Shown: positions 44,640 through 53,724 of the stretch, piece after piece
Numbering within the stretch: the first letter of the stretch is position 1
Layout of the letters: each line of letters begins with the position of its first letter
From: Allosalinactinospora lopnorensis
GTDB taxonomy: Bacteria > Actinomycetota > Actinomycetes > Streptosporangiales > Streptosporangiaceae
Assembly (NCBI RefSeq): GCF_000981225.1
Contig: NZ_LAJC01000001.1
Location: 62,001 to 126,000, forward strand
Direction: 5' to 3'
DNA: 64,000 nucleotides
Notes under the pieces: model-generated
The model's database searches: none
What the model saw: the letters and a program-made list of their open reading frames with translations, nothing else
What the model was told of the DNA's origin: nothing
Made by a program: the position numbers and the translations under genes

Positions 44640-45254
44640 TCATTGGTCGCCGAACTCCTCGCTCAGCTTCCGTAGCGCCTCCCAACGGGGGTCGGCGCGC
44701 TCGCCGTGACCGTGATCGGCTCCGGCCTCGGCGAGTTTGACACCGCACTCGACGCACAGACCTGGGCAGTCGGCCCTGCAGAGCGGTGTCAGCGGTAACG
44801 CGAGAACGACCGCGTCACGGATCACCTGCTCCAGGTCGAGCAGGTCGCCCTCAAGATAGTAGTCCTCCTCCTCGTCTCCGGAGTCCGCTTCGGTCCCGGA
44901 ACCGGCGCCCCCGGAGCCGTCGTCGTCGCCCGGATACCGGAACAGCTCCTGGAAGTCCGCCTCCACGGAGGAGGAGACCGGATCGAGGCAGCGCGAGCAC
45001 TCCCCTTCGAACAGGGTCCGCGCCGTGCCCGTGATTAGCACACCCTCCATGACCGCTTCGAGCCGGTAGTCGAGCTCGATGTCGGTGCCCTCGGGTACGC
45101 CGACCATCCCGGTCGCGAACGAACCGGGACTGGGCACGACGCGGTTGGAGGTCCGCATCGAACCTGGCTGGCGGCCCAGCGGCCGGGTGTCGACCACGAA
45201 CTGGGAACGGGGGTCGAGACGAGTCAGAGTAATCGCGCTTTCAGTGGAGTGCAC
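44640..45254 (-). CDS. YceD family (DUF177) metal-binding protein
   Basis: 204-aa protein. The core TGTARTLFEGECSRCLDPV and the C-terminal CRADCPGLCVECGVKL supply two cysteine clusters typical of DUF177; an acidic insert (DDDGSGGAGSGTEADSGDEEE) lies between. Its gene accompanies rpmF in nearly all bacteria. GTG at 45254 keeps the conserved LDPRSQFVVDTRPLGRQPGSM; the start is uncertain because no Shine-Dalgarno is clear. Confidence 0.87.
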   Translation of the reverse strand: MHSTESAITLTRLDPRSQFVVDTRPLGRQPGSMRTSNRVVPSPGSFATGMVGVPEGTDIELDYRLEAVMEGVLITGTARTLFEGECSRCLDPVSSSVEADFQELFRYPGDDDGSGGAGSGTEADSGDEEEDYYLEGDLLDLEQVIRDAVVLALPLTPLCRADCPGLCVECGVKLAEAGADHGHGERADPRWEALRKLSEEFGDQ

Positions 45255-45429
45255 CGCCCGTGGCGGGCGGTGACGACGGGCTGGGCCCGCCGGCGGTCGT
45301 CGGCGACGGGCCTCGAACCGGTACGGACCACGAGAACAGAGCAATGGTCAGCCTTGAATTCTACCGACCGGGGAAGCCTGTTCCCAAATCAGCGGGGACA
45401 CGCACCCCTCACTGTCCTACTCCGGCCCC

Positions 45430-45906
45430 CTACTCCTTGTACTTCTCCCGCAACCGCTGCTCCACGTACGGGGGCACCAGGCTGCTGACGTCGCCCCCGT
45501 GCTGGGCGACCTCCTTGACCAGACTGGAACTGAGGAACGAGTACTGCGGATTGGCCGTCATGAACATCGTCTCCACACCGGAGAGCTGATAGTTCATCTG
45601 GGCGATCTGCAGTTCGTAGTCGAAGTCGCTGACCGAGCGCAGGCTGCGGATGATCGTGCCGATGTCGTTCTCCCGGCAGAAGTCCACGAGCAGGCCGTCG
45701 AACTTGGCGGTGCGCACATTGGTGAACGCGCGCGTGCACTCATCCAGCATCTCCAGCTTCTCGTCGACACTGAAGAGGGCGCGCTTGCTGACATTGCCCA
45801 GGACGGCCGCGATCACTTCGTCGTACTGGCGCGCGGCGCGCCCGATGATGTCGATGTGACCATTGGTGACCGGATCGAAGGACCCGGGACAGACGACGCG
45901 GCGCAC
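45430..45906 (-). CDS. coaD: Phosphopantetheine adenylyltransferase
   Basis: 158-aa enzyme of CoA synthesis (4'-phosphopantetheine + ATP). The nucleotidyltransferase motif PGSFDPVTNGH is at the N-terminus and the SSSLVKEVA motif (ISSxxVKE type) near the C-terminus. GTG at 45906 follows AGAGGACG; longer in-frame starts overlap rsmD. Confidence 0.96.
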   Translation of the reverse strand: MRRVVCPGSFDPVTNGHIDIIGRAARQYDEVIAAVLGNVSKRALFSVDEKLEMLDECTRAFTNVRTAKFDGLLVDFCRENDIGTIIRSLRSVSDFDYELQIAQMNYQLSGVETMFMTANPQYSFLSSSLVKEVAQHGGDVSSLVPPYVEQRLREKYKE

Positions 45907-45976
45907 GGGAACCGTCCTCTCTGGCGACCTGCTACGGGCGGCGAGGCCGCCCCACCGGTGTTTCCTTCCCGGACGC

Positions 45977-46558
45977 TCAGGAGCCTTCGGGGGGACTCGC
46001 GGCGCGACCGTACCAAAGGGCCGCTTCACCGTATCGACGGGCCCTCGTCTCTATGTACCCTTCGGGCCACTCCAGGTCGGGCCCGCGGCTGGAGCGCTCC
46101 ACCACGACGAGCGCCTCCGGTGCGAGCCAGCCGTGATCGCGCAGCGCCGCCAGCATCTCGGTGATCTCGGCGTCGGTGAGCACGTAGGGCGGGTCGGCGA
46201 GCACGAAGCCGTAGGGCGCACCCTCGGGGCCGCGTTCGAGCACCCGCCGGACCTGCCCGGCGACCGGCTGCGCGCCCGGAAGGCCGAGGGATGAGACGTT
46301 GCGCCGGAGGGTGCTCAGCGCGCGCCGATCGGACTCGACGAGCAGCGCGTGCGCCGCCCCGCGCGACAGCGCCTCCAGCCCGAGCGCCCCGGACCCGGCG
46401 TAGAGGTCCAGCACCCGGAGCCCCGCGAAGGACCCGAGGTCCGACCACGCGGACGCGAACAGCGCCTCACGGGCCCGGTCACCCGTGGGGCGGGTGGTAC
46501 GGCCGGCGGGGACGGCGAGCCGCCGCCCGCCCGCGGTGCCGGCGATGATGCGGGTCAT
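45977..46558 (-). CDS. rsmD: 16S rRNA (guanine966-N2)-methyltransferase
   Basis: 193-aa SAM-dependent enzyme. SAM motif LDLYAGSGALGLEALSRGA and the catalytic ADPPYVL (DPPY) are intact. It starts MTRIIAGTAGGRRL at ATG 46558. Located between recG and coaD as in most actinomycetes. Confidence 0.95.
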   Translation of the reverse strand: MTRIIAGTAGGRRLAVPAGRTTRPTGDRAREALFASAWSDLGSFAGLRVLDLYAGSGALGLEALSRGAAHALLVESDRRALSTLRRNVSSLGLPGAQPVAGQVRRVLERGPEGAPYGFVLADPPYVLTDAEITEMLAALRDHGWLAPEALVVVERSSRGPDLEWPEGYIETRARRYGEAALWYGRAASPPEGS

Positions 46559-46609
46559 GGCCGTTACGTTAGCGCGGCCGGACGCTCCGGGACACCACTC
46601 TCGGCGGCG

Positions 46610-48809
46610 TCAGGTCTTGTCCAGGTAGGCCGCCCGTTCCTCGTCGAGGAGCCGGCTCAGGGCGTCGGCCAGTTCCGGGTGCAGTTCGAGCCCGGGATCG
46701 GCTCGATGAGCGCGATGGCCTCGTCGCGGGCCGCCCCGATGAGCTCCTCGTCACGCAGCAGCGTGAGCAACCGCAGTGAGGACCGCCGCCCGGACTGCGT
46801 CCCGCCGAGGACGTCGCCCTCGCGCCGCTGCTCCAGGTCCACCCGCGACAGCTCGAACCCGTCGGTCGTGGCGGCGACCGCGGCCAGCCGCTCGCGCGCG
46901 GGCGCCCCCTCCGCGGCGTCGGTGACGAGCAGGCACAGGCCGGGCAGCTTCCCCCGCCCCACTCGGCCGCGGAGCTGGTGCAACTGGGAGACCCCGAACC
47001 GGTCGGCGTCCATGATCGCCATGACCGTGGCGTTGGGCACGTCCACCCCCACCTCGATGACCGTGGTCGCCACCAGCACGTCCAGCTCCCCCTCGGCGAA
47101 GCGGCGCATGACCGCGTCCTTGTCGTCCGGGGCGAGGCGGCCGTGCAACGCGGCCACGCGCAGCCCGGACAACGGCCCTTCGGCCAGTTCGGAGACGACG
47201 TCGAGGACCGCCAGCGGCGGGCGGCGGCCGGGCTCCTCCTGCGGCTCCGCTGTGTCGGCGGCCGCGGTCTCCTCCCGCTCGTCGCCGCCGATGCGCGGGC
47301 AGACGACGTAGGCCTGCCGCCCCTGGTTCACCTCCTCCCGGATGCGCTCCCAGGCCCGGGCCAGGTAGTGCGGCTTGTCCTGAGCCGGCACGACATGCGT
47401 GGCCACCGCCGAGCGGCCGGCCGGAAGCTGGGTGAGCGCTACGACGTCGAGGTCGCCGTAGACGGTCATCGCCACGGTCCGCGGGATCGGGGTCGCGGTC
47501 ATGACGAGCACGTGCGGACGGCCTCCGGCGGCCTTCTCCCGCAGGGCGTCGCGCTGCTCCACGCCGAACCGGTGCTGCTCGTCGACGACGACCAGGCCGA
47601 GGTCGGCGAAACTCACGTGCTCCTGCAGCAGCGCGTGGGTGCCGACCACGATGCCGGCGGCGCCGGACGCCGCGTCGAGCAGCGACTCGCGCCTCGCCGC
47701 CGCCCCCTGGGACCCGGTGAGTAGCGCCACCCGCGTGGCGTGCTCGGCGCCGTCCAGCCGCCCTCCTCCGGCCAACGGGCCGAGCATGGCGGTGATGGAA
47801 CGGTGGTGCTGCTGGGCGAGCACCTCGGTCGGGGCGAGCAGGACGGCCTGCCCTCCGGCATCGACCACCTGCAGCATCGCGCGCAGGGCCACGAGCGTCT
47901 TGCCGGAGCCCACGTCGCCCTGGAGCAGCCGGTGCATCGGGTGGCTGGAATCGAGCCCGGCGGAGACGACCTCACCGACCTCGGCCTGCCCGCTGGTGAG
48001 GGTGAACGGGAGTCCGGCGTCGAAGGCGTCGAGCAGGGCGCCCGCCGCCCGCGGCCGGGGTGTTGCGGGCAGCTCCGCCGCCTCCCCGCGGCGCCGGGCG
48101 AGCACGAGTTGCAGCACGAACGCCTCGTCCCACTTGAGCCGCCGGCGGGCGGGGCCGATATCGGCCTCCTCAGCGGGCCGGTGAATCCGTTCCAGGGCTT
48201 CGCGCAGCCCCTGGAGACGGTGGCGCCGCCGCAGCTCCTCGGGGAGCGGCTCGGCAAGCTCGTCGAGCTGATCCAGCAGGAGGCCCACGCACCGGGCGAT
48301 CGCCATGGAGGTGAGCTCCTTGGTCGCCGGTAGATGGGGATCGGCCGCTCGGCGAACTCCCGGACCCGGTCCTCCTGGTCGCCGCCGTCCGGAAGCATCT
48401 CGTAAACGGGGTGTGCGAGCTGGCGCTTGTTCCGGTACAGGGAGATCTTCCCGGCGAACATGCCGCGTCGGCCCGGACGCAGCTCGCGCGCATGGAAGCC
48501 CACCTTGTTGAAGAACGCCAGGGTGAGCTGGCCCGTGCCATCGGTGACGACGACCTCCAGCAGGCTGCGGGGCCTGCTGCCCGGTTTGCCCCGAAGGTCG
48601 CGTGTGCGCGCGCTGAGCACCTCGGCCACAACGGTCACCTGCTCCTCTTCGGCCAGGGAGTCGAGTTCGGTCAGCTCGCCCCGGGTGGCATAGCGGCGCG
48701 GGTAGTACCGCAGCAGCTCCCCGGCGGTGCGCAGGTCCAGGTCGGCGGCGAGCTTCTTGGCGGCGGACGCGCCAAGAACCGTCCGCAGCGGTTTGTCCCA
48801 ACTGATCAA
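46610..48809 (-). CDS. recG: ATP-dependent DNA helicase RecG, frame broken twice
   Basis: RecG remodels stalled forks and Holliday junctions. The N-terminal wedge/OB part runs from 48809 (MISWDKPLRTVLG) to REFAERPIPIY, then the frame shifts near 48329-48330 and resumes PATKELTSMAIARCVGLLLDQL. The helicase core is intact (GDVGSGKT, VVDEQHRFG, MTATPIPRT, HQLRGRVGRGKLPG). A second shift near 46702 moves the true ending to PGLELHPELADALSRLLDEERAAYLDKT, stopping at 46610. Each site lacks one C/G; restoring both gives 733 aa, normal length. Sequence error is likely. Confidence 0.86.
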
Positions 48810-49203
48810 CGGCTCTCCTCACCCCGGCGTCGAGGCCTTGGCGGGCCCACGTTCCCGCGCAGTTCCCTGCCCTGCCACGTTAGAACGTGCGTACACCTTC
48901 CGGGCGGCGAACGCGTCCGATCGGCGCGGTCTCGGAGGGCGGGCCCCTCCTCGCCGCTCTGACACCCGACGCGGCCGATCGGGTTATACTGGGTACGGCG
49001 ACGGGCGTTCATTCCCGGACCGCCAACCCCGTTGTCCTCGGCGTGTACGAGGGGCTGACTCGCTCTCGTTTGGGATCGGGCCTCGGCCGTCGTGTACGCT
49101 TCCACGGTTGGCGCCGCGCGCCAACCTGCTCATCAGACCTCTCTCGGGTCGGTACACCGCGTGCGCGAAGGCATGCGGGCCCGAGCGCTTGAATGGAGTT
49201 ACC
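48810..49203 (+). other. Promoter and long leader of rpmB
   Basis: 394 bp between divergent recG and rpmB. TATACT (48985-48990) is a good -10; a CTGACA ~20 bp upstream is a poor -35. The leader would be ~207 nt, with a 9-bp hairpin (GGTTGGCGC/GCGCCAACC, 49106-49126). No gene seen. Confidence 0.45.
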
Positions 49204-49389
49204 GTGGCTTCCGTCTGCGACGTCTGCGGCAAGGGACCAGGGTTCGGTAACAGTGTTTCCCACTCGCACCGCCGCACCCGCCGCCGCTGGAATCCCAACA
49301 TCCAGACCGTGCGCACGCGCGTGGGCGGAACGCCCAAGCGCCTGAGCGTGTGCACCTCGTGCATCAAGGCGGGCAAGGTCTCCCGCTGA
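49204..49389 (+). CDS. rpmB: 50S ribosomal protein L28
   Basis: 61-aa L28 (MASVCDVCGKGPGFGNSVSHSHRRT...). CDVC (5-8) and CTSC (50-53) form a zinc ribbon. The GTG at 49204 follows GGAGTTACC. One of the few plus-strand housekeeping genes in this half. Confidence 0.96.
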   Translation: MASVCDVCGKGPGFGNSVSHSHRRTRRRWNPNIQTVRTRVGGTPKRLSVCTSCIKAGKVSR

Positions 49390-49540
49390 CCTTCCGGGCG
49401 GGCCGCCTTCCGCCCGCCGAAAAACGCCGTGCGGAGCGCTGCGGTACGGACACGAGCACCGTGTTCGCGCCGCGGCGCTCTTGCGCGTTCACACCGCGGG
49501 AATCCGCGGTCTCCGCCGCCGACCGCACCGATGGGACGGG

Positions 49541-50214
49541 TCACAGGGAGCAGGCGTCGCCGTTCAGCGAGCAACTGTCAGGGGTCTGGGCGGGCCCCTC
49601 CGCGGTGAAGTCGATGGTGGCCGCCTCTCCCGGAGCGAGCGGGTCCGTCCCCGGGGGGTGGCGCGCGACGATGCCGCCCTCCGTGGACTCCCAATTGGCA
49701 TTCCTGAGGGAGGTCACCTGCGCGTTGGCGAAGCCAGGACGAGTTCCCAGTCCGCCAGTGCGCCGCGGGAGGTGTTGGTGACGGTGATCTGTCCGCTGAA
49801 GGCGCTGTCGGTGGAGTCGAGTACCTCGTAGGAGACCGTGGCGAGACCCGCCGGACTCCCGCCCTCCCCACCGGGCTGGGAGGAGTTCCCGGGGTCGGTC
49901 TGCTGATCCGGTGTCTCCTGGGGCGACGGCGACTCGGACTCTTCCTCTCCGGGAGAGGGCACCGCCCCCGCCCCCTGCTGTTCCGCGGGCGGCTCGTTGA
50001 AGCGCAGGTAGATCTGGGTGGTGCTGTACGCGAACAGCAGGAGGCCCAGCGCGACCCCGGAAACCAGCAGTACGGACAGCAGGCGCGGCGGTTCGACGCG
50101 CCGGGGCACGGTGCTCCCGAGTACCTGCCCGACGTTTCCCAGAGTTCCGGAGTTCTTCGGCTCGGCCCGGTGCGCGCCGCGCCGGTCGCCCCCGGGTCCG
50201 TCATGCCGCCCCAT
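49541..50214 (-). CDS. Membrane-anchored CBM2-like protein, frame broken by one missing base
   Basis: Short cytoplasmic N-terminus, one TM helix (LLSVLLVSGVALGLLLFAYS), a Pro/Ser/Glu linker and an extracellular beta domain: SGQITVTNTSRGALADWELVL, then after the shift GFANAQVTSLRNANWES...IDFTAEGPAQTPDSCSLNGDAC. The N-T-x-W-x-L pattern followed by a Cys pair resembles carbohydrate-binding module family 2. One base is missing at 49733-49735; restoring it gives 224 aa. ATG at 50214 with GGAGGGCGG upstream. Role unknown; wall or polysaccharide binding is a guess. Confidence 0.68.
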
Positions 50215-50395
50215 ACTCCGCCCTCCGTCACGCTTCGTGTGCGATGGCGTTGTTCTCCGCCCCGCCGTCATCGTGGGTCCGATCTCCGACGACAATGTCC
50301 GATGCGCGTCAGCAGCTTAGCGTGATTTACCCCGTAAGACCGATTCTCTCTCACTGCGCCGGTGAGTGTTGGCTGTCCACTCCACCAATTCTGGA

Positions 50396-51355
50396 TCATC
50401 CGAAATGGTCCCATCCGCCCGCGGGCACGGTCGAACCGTCAACCGTGACTCCGGTCCCCGCCGCGACGGTCCCGATCCGGCTCCACTCCAGGGGAAGCGC
50501 CACGTCGGGCGGGAAGGTCGCCGCGAGAGCGTGATCTTCGCCTCCCCCGAGCATGAAGTCGACGGGGTCGCGTACCGGCTTCCGGAACTCGGCCAGCCTT
50601 TCCACTGCCTCATATAGTTCGGGAACGGGGATCAGCGTGTCGGGGTTCAGATCGATCACCACCCCGCTGGCGCGCGAGATGTGCCCAAGGTCTTGTACCA
50701 GGCCGTCACTGATGTCGAGCATCGACGTCGCCCCGAGCCCGGCCGCCGCCGGCCCCTGTGCGTAGGGCGGGCGCGGCCGGAGGTGTTCCTCCAGGCATTT
50801 CCGCGGCCGGTCGAGCCCCGCGCCGAGGAGTTCCAGCCCGGCCGCGGAGAGTCCGAGGTTCCCGGTCACGGCGACGATGTCCCCCGGCCGCGCCCCGTCC
50901 CGCCGGACCGCGCGCTGCCCGGCCAGATCCCCCAGAGCGGTGATCGCGATCGTCAGGGTGTCGGAGGCGACGGTGTCCCCGCCGGCCACGGATCCGCCCG
51001 CGGCCGCGCATTCGTCCCTGATGCCGTCGGCGAACGCGTCGACCCAGGAGACCGGAAGCTCGGGAGGGGCGGCCAGACCGATCAGCAGAGCGGTCGGGCG
51101 GGCCCCCATGGCGGCGATGTCGGCGAAGTTCTGGGCGGCGGCCTTGTGCCCCACCTCACTCGGAGACGACCATTCGCGGCGGAAATGCCGCCCCTCGACG
51201 AGCACGTCGGTCGTGGCGACCACACGCCCGTCAGGGGCTCCGACGATCGCGGCGTCATCGCCCGGTCCGAGGATTACGTTGTCTGTACCGGGGAATCTGG
51301 CCGTAACACGCGCGATCAGCCCAAACTCACCCAGGTCCCCAATGGTCTGCAACAC
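50396..51355 (-). CDS. thiL: Thiamine-monophosphate kinase
   Basis: 319-aa enzyme making thiamine diphosphate from TMP and ATP. It has GDLGEFGLI, GPGDDAAIV, TTDVLVEGRHF, NFADIAAMGA and LDISDGLVQDL, the AIRS-fold metal/ATP sites. Divergent from the AsnC-domain gene. No other thiamine genes are near, as is usual for thiL in this cluster. Confidence 0.94.
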   Translation of the reverse strand: MLQTIGDLGEFGLIARVTARFPGTDNVILGPGDDAAIVGAPDGRVVATTDVLVEGRHFRREWSSPSEVGHKAAAQNFADIAAMGARPTALLIGLAAPPELPVSWVDAFADGIRDECAAAGGSVAGGDTVASDTLTIAITALGDLAGQRAVRRDGARPGDIVAVTGNLGLSAAGLELLGAGLDRPRKCLEEHLRPRPPYAQGPAAAGLGATSMLDISDGLVQDLGHISRASGVVIDLNPDTLIPVPELYEAVERLAEFRKPVRDPVDFMLGGGEDHALAATFPPDVALPLEWSRIGTVAAGTGVTVDGSTVPAGGWDHFG

Positions 51356-51451
51356 AGCCCTCAGGGTACGGTGACGATTTCGGCGCAGTGGTCTAGACCC
51401 GCGCTCATCGGTCGGCGACGATCACGCAAGTTCTCCAAAAGGGGTTTCACG

Positions 51452-51682
51452 GTGCAGGCATACATCTTGATCCAGACCGAAGTCGGCCGGACCACGGACG
51501 TCGCGAAGGAGATCTCCGCGATCGACGGAGTGATCCAGGCCGACGATGTCACGGGGCCCTACGATGTAATCGTGCGGGCACAGGCCGATGACGTCGACGC
51601 CCTCGGACGCCTGGTGGTGGCGAGGATCCAGCGGCTACGGGGAATCGCGCGAACGCTCACGTGCCCGATCGTGAACATCTGA
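51452..51682 (+). CDS. Stand-alone Lrp/AsnC ligand-binding domain protein
   Basis: 76-aa protein made only of the RAM/AsnC ligand domain: QAYILIQTEVG...ISAIDGVIQADDVTGPYDVIVRAQA...VVARIQRLRGIARTLTCPIV. It lacks the HTH of full Lrp proteins, so it cannot bind DNA itself and may pair with full-length Lrp or act as an amino-acid sensor. GTG at 51452; the upstream ...AAAAGGGG is a fair Shine-Dalgarno. Conserved next to thiL in actinomycetes. Confidence 0.88.
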   Translation: MQAYILIQTEVGRTTDVAKEISAIDGVIQADDVTGPYDVIVRAQADDVDALGRLVVARIQRLRGIARTLTCPIVNI

Positions 51683-51703
51683 GGCATAGGAGCTTCGACC
51701 CTG

Positions 51704-52162
51704 ATGCGACGTTCGGCGATAGGCGGACTGCTGGCCGGAGTGACACTGATGGCGGGGTGCACCGCGACCGACGTCCAGGTGCCAGAGCCGACGCCGGGAG
51801 AGCAGGCGGCCGAGTTGTGCCGCACGCTGGTGGATGACGTTCCCCGCACGCTGTTCGGCGAGGCCGAGGTCTCGGAGCCCGGCTCCGACCTCGTCGCGGC
51901 GTGGGGCGATCCCGTGATCGCGCTGCGCTGCGGAGTGGACCGCCCGGACGCGCTGCGGCCGGACTCGGAGCTCATGGTGGTGAACGACGTCGCCTGGCTG
52001 CCGGAGCCCCCGGACGAGCCGAACCTGTACACCGCCGTGGGACACGAGGCCTACGTCGAGATGTCCATTCCGCCCGCCTACGGGGCGCCCGCCGAAGGTC
52101 TGGTGGAGATCAGCGACCTGATCAACGAGAACATCCCGGCGCTGCCCGGGGGGAAGCTCTGA
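51704..52162 (+). CDS. DUF3515 lipoprotein
   Basis: 152-aa lipoprotein; lipobox LMAGC near residue 19. The mature part has EQAAELCRTLVDDVPRTLFG, WGDPVIALRCGV and DVAWLPEP, the DUF3515 pattern. It starts 21 bp after the AsnC-domain gene on the same strand. Function unknown; actinobacteria-specific. Confidence 0.85.
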   Translation: MRRSAIGGLLAGVTLMAGCTATDVQVPEPTPGEQAAELCRTLVDDVPRTLFGEAEVSEPGSDLVAAWGDPVIALRCGVDRPDALRPDSELMVVNDVAWLPEPPDEPNLYTAVGHEAYVEMSIPPAYGAPAEGLVEISDLINENIPALPGGKL

Positions 52163-52171
52163 GCGCCCGGT

Positions 52172-52831
52172 TCACCCGAGACCGTCGATCTCCTTCTCGG
52201 CCTCCTTCTCGCTGAGGGGAACACCGCCGGAACAGGCCCCGTCCGGTTCGGGGACGTCCGAACTCCGCTCGTGGACCTGGAGGAACTGGTCGAGACGCTC
52301 GTCGCCCGCGTCCTGGAGCGGAAGCTGCTTACCCCACGCCGAAGCGACGATGGGGGCGGGCATGTCGCCTTCGTACGGGCTGACCAGCACGAAGCTGCCG
52401 GGTGTATGGCGCGCCTCAAGCTGCTCGACCTGCTGGTCGTCGAGGCCGGGCTCGTAGGCGATCCACACCGCGCCGTGCTCCATGGAGTGCACCGCGAACT
52501 CGTTGAGGAGCGGCTCGGAGTAGACGTCGCAGTCCTGCCACGTGGCGAAGTGCTCCCCACCCACCGGAGGCGACTGCTCGTAGTCGACCCGCTCGGTCAC
52601 GTGCCCCCGGGCGGTATCGTACTCCGCGAGCCCGTCGATGTTGCGGCGGTCGTAGTCGCGGTACCACAGGTAGGCGATCCCTCCGACGACCAGCACCACG
52701 GCCGCGACGCCGGCCACGATCTTGAGCACCTTGCGCCTGCGCGCCTCCTTGATGCGTTGGGTGCGTCTCTCCTCGGCCTTGTTGCGCCGCTGCTCCGCTG
52801 AGGTCTTGCCCACCGCGTCTCCCGTCGTCAC
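52172..52831 (-). CDS. DUF3105 membrane-anchored protein
   Basis: 219-aa protein: Lys/Arg-rich cytoplasmic N-terminus, one TM helix (KIVAGVAAVVLVVGGIAYLWY), and an extracytoplasmic DUF3105 domain with PPVGGEHFATWQDC, HSMEHGAVWIAYEP and a late Cys (DGACSGG). The His/Met/Cys residues hint at metal binding. GTG at 52831; a GTG at 52813 is also possible. Divergent from the DUF305 gene, a frequent pairing. Confidence 0.86.
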   Translation of the reverse strand: MTTGDAVGKTSAEQRRNKAEERRTQRIKEARRRKVLKIVAGVAAVVLVVGGIAYLWYRDYDRRNIDGLAEYDTARGHVTERVDYEQSPPVGGEHFATWQDCDVYSEPLLNEFAVHSMEHGAVWIAYEPGLDDQQVEQLEARHTPGSFVLVSPYEGDMPAPIVASAWGKQLPLQDAGDERLDQFLQVHERSSDVPEPDGACSGGVPLSEKEAEKEIDGLG

Positions 52832-52911
52832 TCATAGCCCACGGAACGAAAAAGCTTTCCTATGCTCTTACACGCGCGTGGAGAACGTCTATTCGACCAG
52901 GATTGGTTCCC

Positions 52912-53580
52912 ATGGGACAGGAATACACCAATGGGACGGAAGAGGTCCCGACCGCCCGACCCGTCCTCACCCGCTCCACTCCCCTATGGATCGTAGCCGT
53001 ACTCATCGTGGTCGCCCTGGGGGCGGGCTATCTGCTGGGGCGCCCCACCGTCCCGCTGGACAACAGCGCCGAGGCCGGTTTCCTGCGGGACATGAGCGCG
53101 CACCACTCGCAGGCGGTGGACATGTCGCTGATCATCCTGGAGAAGACGGACGAGCCGCGGCTCTCCGCGGTCGCCGCGGACATCACGCGCACCCAGCAGG
53201 CCCAGATCGGGCGGATGCAGGGGTGGCTGGCCCGGTGGGAGCTCGGCGCCCGCGGCCCGGAACCGCCGATGACCTGGATGGAGGGGCACGGGGGCCACGG
53301 GGGCGGCGAGGTCCCCGAGACGATGCCGGGGTGGGTCTCCGACGAGACCATGGCCGAGCTGCGGGACGCCGAGGACCGCGAGGCCGAGATCATCTTCCTT
53401 GAGGCGATGGTGGGGCACCACGTAGGCGGCATCGATATGGCCGAGGCCGCGGCGGTGCTGGCGGAGGAGCCGAAAGTCGTTCGCCTGGCGTCGGGCATGG
53501 CGGAGGCGCAGCAGAGTGAGATCGAGCTGATGCAGGACATGCTGGAGGAGCGCGGCGCCGACCCGGTCGAGATCGACTGA
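52912..53580 (+). CDS. DUF305 membrane-anchored protein
   Basis: 222-aa protein. One N-terminal TM helix (PLWIVAVLIVVALGAGYLLG) precedes two ferritin-like DUF305 repeats, each with a Met/His core: FLRDMSAHHSQAVDMSLI and FLEAMVGHHVGGIDMAEA. A Gly/His stretch (GHGGHGGG) lies between. Such Met/His pairs suit copper binding (inference). ATG at 52912; a TTG at 52903 is possible. Upstream of cydA but separated by its operator region. Confidence 0.87.
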   Translation: MGQEYTNGTEEVPTARPVLTRSTPLWIVAVLIVVALGAGYLLGRPTVPLDNSAEAGFLRDMSAHHSQAVDMSLIILEKTDEPRLSAVAADITRTQQAQIGRMQGWLARWELGARGPEPPMTWMEGHGGHGGGEVPETMPGWVSDETMAELRDAEDREAEIIFLEAMVGHHVGGIDMAEAAAVLAEEPKVVRLASGMAEAQQSEIELMQDMLEERGADPVEID

Positions 53581-53662
53581 CGCCCTCCCTCCGCCATCGC
53601 GGCGGATGCCCGCATCCCCTGCCGCGCCGGTGATGTACGCCTCTCCTGCCCCGCTCGACTTA

Positions 53663-53705
53663 CTACACGCTGTAGAACTACAGTTTGTAGTACTACGCGT
53701 TGTCG
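53663..53705 (+). promoter_or_regulatory. Three tandem 15-bp palindromic operator units before cydA
   Basis: The unit CTACA-nnn-TGTAG-nn begins at 53663, 53678 and 53693, exactly 15 bp apart. The first two are perfect 5+3+5 inverted repeats; the third is degenerate (CTACG-CGT-TGTCG). The array ends 20 bp before the cydA ATG. It does not match the Rex box known for Streptomyces cyd genes. The regulator is unidentified. Confidence 0.65.
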
Positions 53706-53724
53706 GGCGGCTGGAGAGGCGAGC

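Noticed and set aside
53663-53705. BlaI/CopY-type or Rex-type identity for the cydA repeats
   Set aside because: BlaI/CopY sites have TACA and TGTA 2 bp apart, here 3; the Rex consensus TGTGAAC...GTTCACA is absent.
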